7,298 nt of DNA from Deltaproteobacteria bacterium (GTDB lineage Bacteria > Desulfobacterota > Binatia > UBA9968): positions 1 through 7,298 of the forward strand of contig JAHFAP010000155.1 in the NCBI GenBank assembly GCA_023250495.1. The letters are read 5' to 3'. The notes below the pieces were generated by a model, which searched no databases, was not told the DNA's origin, and saw only the letters and a program-made list of their open reading frames with translations. This document shows positions 5,464 to 7,298 of the stretch, in pieces (the first letter of the stretch is position 1; the number at the start of each line of letters is the position of its first letter). The translations under genes were made by a program, and so were the position numbers.

Positions 5464-6540
5464 CTAACGCCCGGCGATAAATATCTCGCGAAACTCTTTG
5501 CTCGTCTCCTGCAAGATCGGCGCGATAAAGTCGATATCGACGGCGATGCTTTCTTTTTCCCCGAGTTCCGGGAACCTCTGCTTCACCCCTTTCCGCGCCA
5601 CCACCCGGCCGAAGGTCGTGATCACGGACTGCCCCTCCTCCGAGAGCGCCCAGTCGGTGAAGAGCGCGGCGGCGTGTGGATGCGGGGCATAGAGCGCAAA
5701 CATCATATAGTTGGAGTGCGAAAAGTAGGGGTCCAAAGCCACCCAGCCGATCGGCGCGCCTTTGGCCTTCAACTCCAATACCGTATGGCCCGACAAAGCG
5801 ATCGCTACAGCTCTCTCACCGGCTACCAGCAGTTGGGTTTGCGCCGTCCGGCCCCGTATCAGAGTCAAATCCTGGCGCGCGAGGCTGCGCATGTAGCGGA
5901 GCCCTTTTTCCTTGCCGAAGTGCCTGAGCAGCACGGCGAACCAGTCGTACGCTTCGTTGTCGAGAAACATCTGCCCCTTCCATTTAGCGTTGAGGAGATC
6001 CTCGTAGCTCTTGGGCGCGTCGCCGCGTTTGACTAGGTTCGCGTTGTAGCCGAGCACCATCGGGATCACATAGAGCGAGGTGAAGTAGCCCTCTTTGTCC
6101 TTCGCCGAAAGCGGATAAAATTCCCTCTGCGGCGAAGGGTAGGGTTCCAGCACGCCGATCTTTTTCAGCGCCGCGGCCTCTTCAGCGGAGCTGTTCACAA
6201 CGTCGACGAGATTTCTGCCGGCGCTGTTTTCAGTCTGAATCCTGATGACCTGCTTCTCGCCCGACGCGCGGTACGTGTTCACTTTGAGAAAAGGGTATTG
6301 CTGGTTGAACGCCCTGGCGAAGACTTCCAACTGCGGCGCCTGCAGGGAGCTGTAGTAGGTCACCTCTTTCTCCGCTTTGGCGCCCTCGATCAACGCCTGC
6401 CGCCGCTGCTCGGGCGCAAGCTTGCTGAGTCTCACCAGTGACTCAGAGGCCGGTTTCTGGGCCGATGTAAGGTCGGGCGCAAGCGCACTGCATGCGAAGG
6501 CGACAGCGAGCGCGGGCAGGAACTGGGTTGTTGGCTTCAT
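5464..6540 (-). CDS. Family 1 extracellular solute-binding protein (iron ABC-transporter type)
   Basis: A 358-residue periplasmic binding protein of the large family that includes Fe(III), putrescine and thiamine binders (PF13343/PF13416-like). Residues 1-27 are a signal peptide ending TSA, before QKPA. Recognisable segments are EGAKAEKEVTYYSSL (52-66, first strand), YPFLKVNTYRASGEKQVIRIQTE (82-104), DVVNSSAEEAAALKKIGVLEPYPSP (113-137), PMVLGYNANLVK (160-171, crossover strand), YEDLLNAKWKGQMFLDN (179-195) and FTDWALSEEGQSVI (294-307). GGGAGG lies about 4 nt before the ATG. The adjacent tyrosine pair that classical ferric-binding proteins use for iron is not evident, so iron is not assured as ligand. 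No permease or ATPase adjoins it. It shares no similarity with the 1210-2217 binding protein. Confidence 0.87.
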   Translation of the reverse strand: MKPTTQFLPALAVAFACSALAPDLTSAQKPASESLVRLSKLAPEQRRQALIEGAKAEKEVTYYSSLQAPQLEVFARAFNQQYPFLKVNTYRASGEKQVIRIQTENSAGRNLVDVVNSSAEEAAALKKIGVLEPYPSPQREFYPLSAKDKEGYFTSLYVIPMVLGYNANLVKRGDAPKSYEDLLNAKWKGQMFLDNEAYDWFAVLLRHFGKEKGLRYMRSLARQDLTLIRGRTAQTQLLVAGERAVAIALSGHTVLELKAKGAPIGWVALDPYFSHSNYMMFALYAPHPHAAALFTDWALSEEGQSVITTFGRVVARKGVKQRFPELGEKESIAVDIDFIAPILQETSKEFREIFIAGR

Positions 6541-6592
6541 CGGGCCTCCCTAAGCCGCCTGAAATGAAATTGTGGGCCGGACGTGGGCGGAA

Positions 6593-6619
6593 GTTATCCT
6601 GAACGCCGCCGCGTGTCAA
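6593..6619 (-). promoter_or_regulatory. Candidate sigma70-type promoter for the family 1 binding-protein gene
   Basis: On the minus strand a perfect TTGACA (6619-6614) starts 2 nt after the SDR stop codon. GATAAC (6598-6593; 4 of 6 match to TATAAT) follows at a 15-bp spacing, shorter than the preferred 17. Transcription would start some 45 bp upstream of the ATG at 6540. It suggests the gene can be transcribed independently of the SDR. Confidence 0.4.
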
Positions 6620-6621
6620 CT

Positions 6622-7298
6622 TCACGCGTCGATGGTCTGCCCGCCGTCGATGACCAGCGCGTGGCCCGTGACGAAAGACGACTCGTCTGACGCGAGGAAG
6701 AGGACTCCGTAAGCGATCTCCTCGGGGCGCCCAATTCGCAGCAGCGCTTTATTGGCGCTTGCCATTCTGGCGCGCTCTTCGTCCGTAAATCCTTGATTGG
6801 GACGTGGCGGGTATCCCCTGAAGCGCGGTGTTTCGATGGCGCCGGGGCAGACGCAGTTGACTCTGATCCCGCTCGTTCCGTAGTCGAGAGCCATTTGGCG
6901 GGTCAGGTTCACGATCGCCGCCTTGGTGGCGCAGTAGGCCGGATACTTCTCGCTGGCCAAAAGTCCGAAGGTGGATGCTGTGCTGATGATGTTGCCGCGG
7001 CCCATTTTGAGAAAGTGGGGGATGGCGGCGCGCACCCCGCGGAAAATGCCGTTCAGGTTCAAGTTCACCACGAAGTTCCACTCGTCATCGGTAAACTCGT
7101 GGATCCTCTTGCGGATTCCGCCGCCGGCGTTATTGAATAGAATGTGCAAGTCGCCGAAGCGCTCGAGGGCCGTGGCAACCATCCGGTCGCAGTCCGCTTG
7201 AACCGTTACATCCACGCGCGCGAAGAGAGCCTGCCCGCCATCCTGTTCGATGAGCCTGTCTACTCTTGGGCTGACAGTCTCCTGGATATCGCAGCAGA
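6622..7298 (-). CDS. Short-chain dehydrogenase/reductase, SDR family (partial, N-terminus beyond the right edge)
   Basis: NAD(P)-dependent oxidoreductase of the classical SDR family acting on an alcohol or carbonyl group. The frame is open from the right edge (minus-strand codons begin at 7296), giving 224 visible residues; about 25-40 N-terminal residues with the TGxxxGxG cofactor motif are missing. In visible numbering, the VDVT cofactor-side motif is at 27-30 and NNAG at 55-58. Catalytic Ser108 lies in IISTAST and YCATK at 121-125 gives Tyr121 and Lys125, with the normal 13-residue Ser-Tyr spacing. NCVCPGAIETP follows (147-157), and the C-terminus ends GHALVIDGGQTIDA (211-224), the usual family ending. 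The GTG at 7215 is not the start, since similarity continues upstream through the VSPRVDRLIEQDGGQALFAR segment. The exact substrate is unknown. The next gene on the strand is the family 1 binding protein after 81 bp. Confidence 0.93.
   Translation of the reverse strand, partial: CCDIQETVSPRVDRLIEQDGGQALFARVDVTVQADCDRMVATALERFGDLHILFNNAGGGIRKRIHEFTDDEWNFVVNLNLNGIFRGVRAAIPHFLKMGRGNIISTASTFGLLASEKYPAYCATKAAIVNLTRQMALDYGTSGIRVNCVCPGAIETPRFRGYPPRPNQGFTDEERARMASANKALLRIGRPEEIAYGVLFLASDESSFVTGHALVIDGGQTIDA

Noticed and set aside
5332..6036. 234-codon plus-strand open frame
   Set aside because: It lies opposite the family 1 binding protein, has no recognisable domain, and the opposite strand has a signal peptide and family motifs.
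7213..7215. GTG as start codon of the SDR gene
   Set aside because: The frame continues upstream to the edge with family-like sequence, and a protein from here would lack the Rossmann glycine motif.

Overview
This is a moderately GC-rich bacterial window (roughly 55-60% GC by eye) with dense coding, short intergenic gaps and clear Shine-Dalgarno sites. Its gene mix is a housekeeping uvrB, a bacterial Tim44-like membrane protein, two unrelated orphan periplasmic solute-binding proteins, an SDR oxidoreductase and an exported intradiol-dioxygenase-like protein. That mix recalls uncultured soil or groundwater lineages near the Proteobacteria, such as Rokubacteria/Methylomirabilota, Binatota or Tectomicrobia. 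The taxonomic guess is inference from gene content only.

Layout. Positions 1-444, minus strand: a VapBC-type toxin-antitoxin pair. The VapB antitoxin gene overlaps the PIN-domain VapC toxin gene by ATGA, and the toxin runs off the left edge. A 7-bp inverted repeat over the vapB start region could be the operator. Positions 672-1127, plus: a small exported protein that keeps all four iron ligands of intradiol ring-cleavage dioxygenases. Positions 1210-2217, minus: an NMT1/THI5-like ABC substrate-binding protein without its permease or ATPase. Positions 2293-4344, plus: full-length uvrB, divergent from the binding protein across 75 bp. Positions 4324-4386: nine perfect copies of GGGATGA, which contain the uvrB stop codon and fill the gap to the convergent Tim44-like gene. 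Positions 4390-5340, minus: the Tim44-like protein. Positions 5464-6540, minus: an iron-type (family 1) extracellular solute-binding protein. Positions 6622-7298, minus: an SDR dehydrogenase whose N-terminus lies beyond the right edge.

How the genes work together. SDR, solute-binding protein and Tim44-like gene lie head to tail on the minus strand, but gaps of 81 and 123 bp, a TTGACA box in the first and a hairpin in the second suggest separate units rather than a tight operon. The dioxygenase-like protein, the SDR and the two binding proteins fit a scavenging heterotroph that takes up small organic compounds, but no complete pathway is present. uvrB is the damage-recognition helicase of nucleotide excision repair.

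I found no convincing new multi-gene system. The most unusual element is the G-rich heptanucleotide array at the uvrB/Tim44 junction. It can potentially form G-quadruplexes in the uvrB transcript and supplies a stop codon in every plus-strand frame.
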